This document shows positions 63,764-64,000 of a DNA stretch of 64,000 nucleotides, piece after piece. Under the pieces are notes generated by a model that saw only the letters and a list, made by a program, of their open reading frames with translations, was not told where the DNA came from and made no database searches. Source of the stretch: Diadema setosum (lineage: Eukaryota > Echinodermata > Echinoidea > Diadematoida > Diadematidae); the NCBI GenBank assembly GCA_033980235.1, contig CM067072.1, positions 17,673,047 through 17,737,046 on the forward strand, read 5' to 3'. The position numbers and the translations under genes are program-made. Each line of letters begins with the position of its first letter. The first letter of the stretch is position 1.

Positions 63764-64000
63764 GATGAAATTTTTACATTTTACAGTCCCCAAACTGCCG
63801 TTTGTAGCTATATTTCTCGCTTTGGAAATTGAGAGGGGGGGGGGGGCACCGGGGGGCAACTGCTGGCAATACTGGCAGCAACATCAGGTGAATGGCATAA
63901 CGATTAAATGCGAGCGAGCGGAGCGAGCGAGCTTGAAAATGTTGACATTTTCCAGTCCCAAAACTGCCGTTTGTAGCTATATTTTTTCGCTTTGGAAATT
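63022..64000 (+). mobile_element. hAT-like repeat running off the window, with internal tandem copies and inserted LINE end
   Basis: Starts CAGTGGCGTACCGTGAGTC, a typical hAT-like end, followed by a G run. The segment CAAACTGCCGTTTGTAGCTA near 63790 recurs near 63955, and GGCAGCAACATCAGG with AATGGCATAA near 63272 recurs near 63870. The other end is outside the window. Confidence 0.55.
63306..63762 (+). mobile_element. 5'-truncated CR1/L2-like LINE 3' end with (TTA)n tail
   Basis: Plus strand: NPTRRLRSSSDAFLL upstream, then after a frameshift MGPKLWNQLPLQLREL and FKSKLKTYLFLSY with stop at 63499-63501, the C-terminal signature of CR1/L2 ORF2. The 3' UTR has GAAGCGCCATGAGCACTG and a TTA-repeat tail at 63727-63762. 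It is inserted in the hAT-like repeat. Confidence 0.82.

Overview
This window looks like nuclear DNA of a marine invertebrate. An echinoderm or other invertebrate deuterostome is my best guess, inferred from the two gene families and the repeat style; the sequence alone cannot fix the species. It is AT-rich and intron-rich, with many TA and CA microsatellites. Very little of it codes for protein.

Region by region: (1) 1-3.5 kb holds the 3' end of a plus-strand Dmrt A-type transcription factor gene. The only exon present is 2584-3524, carrying the DMA domain; the DNA-binding DM exon must lie upstream of the window. (2) 3.5-44 kb has no protein gene I can support. It contains a decayed RTE-type LINE (19.7-22.6 kb, minus), several short GC-rich islands with clustered transcription-factor-like motifs, and a dense retrotransposon block at 32.4-39.2 kb. 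That block holds two CR1/L2-like LINE 3' parts, an RLE-type LINE interrupted by a tRNA-derived SINE, a second inverted copy of the same SINE, and a TTAA-flanked fold-back element. (3) 44.3-59.1 kb, minus strand, is a complete TRIM23 (ARD1) gene. I resolved all ten coding exons by splice signals and reading phase; they give a 572-residue RING / B-box / coiled-coil / ARF-GTPase protein. Its introns carry at least nine DNA-transposon-like elements, some nested. (4) 59.4-64 kb, upstream of TRIM23, is a CpG-rich promoter followed by a long inverted duplication, another Harbinger-like element, a minisatellite and a hAT-like element carrying a LINE 3' end.

The two genes have no evident functional link: one is a developmental regulator and the other a ubiquitin ligase/GTPase. 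The most unusual content is the mobile DNA. At least four elements (45.45, 52.52, 55.38 and 60.98 kb) have C-rich heads of similar design and interiors built from short words repeated many times. One of them still carries what looks like the first exon of a PIF/Harbinger transposase, which offers a class assignment for the group.
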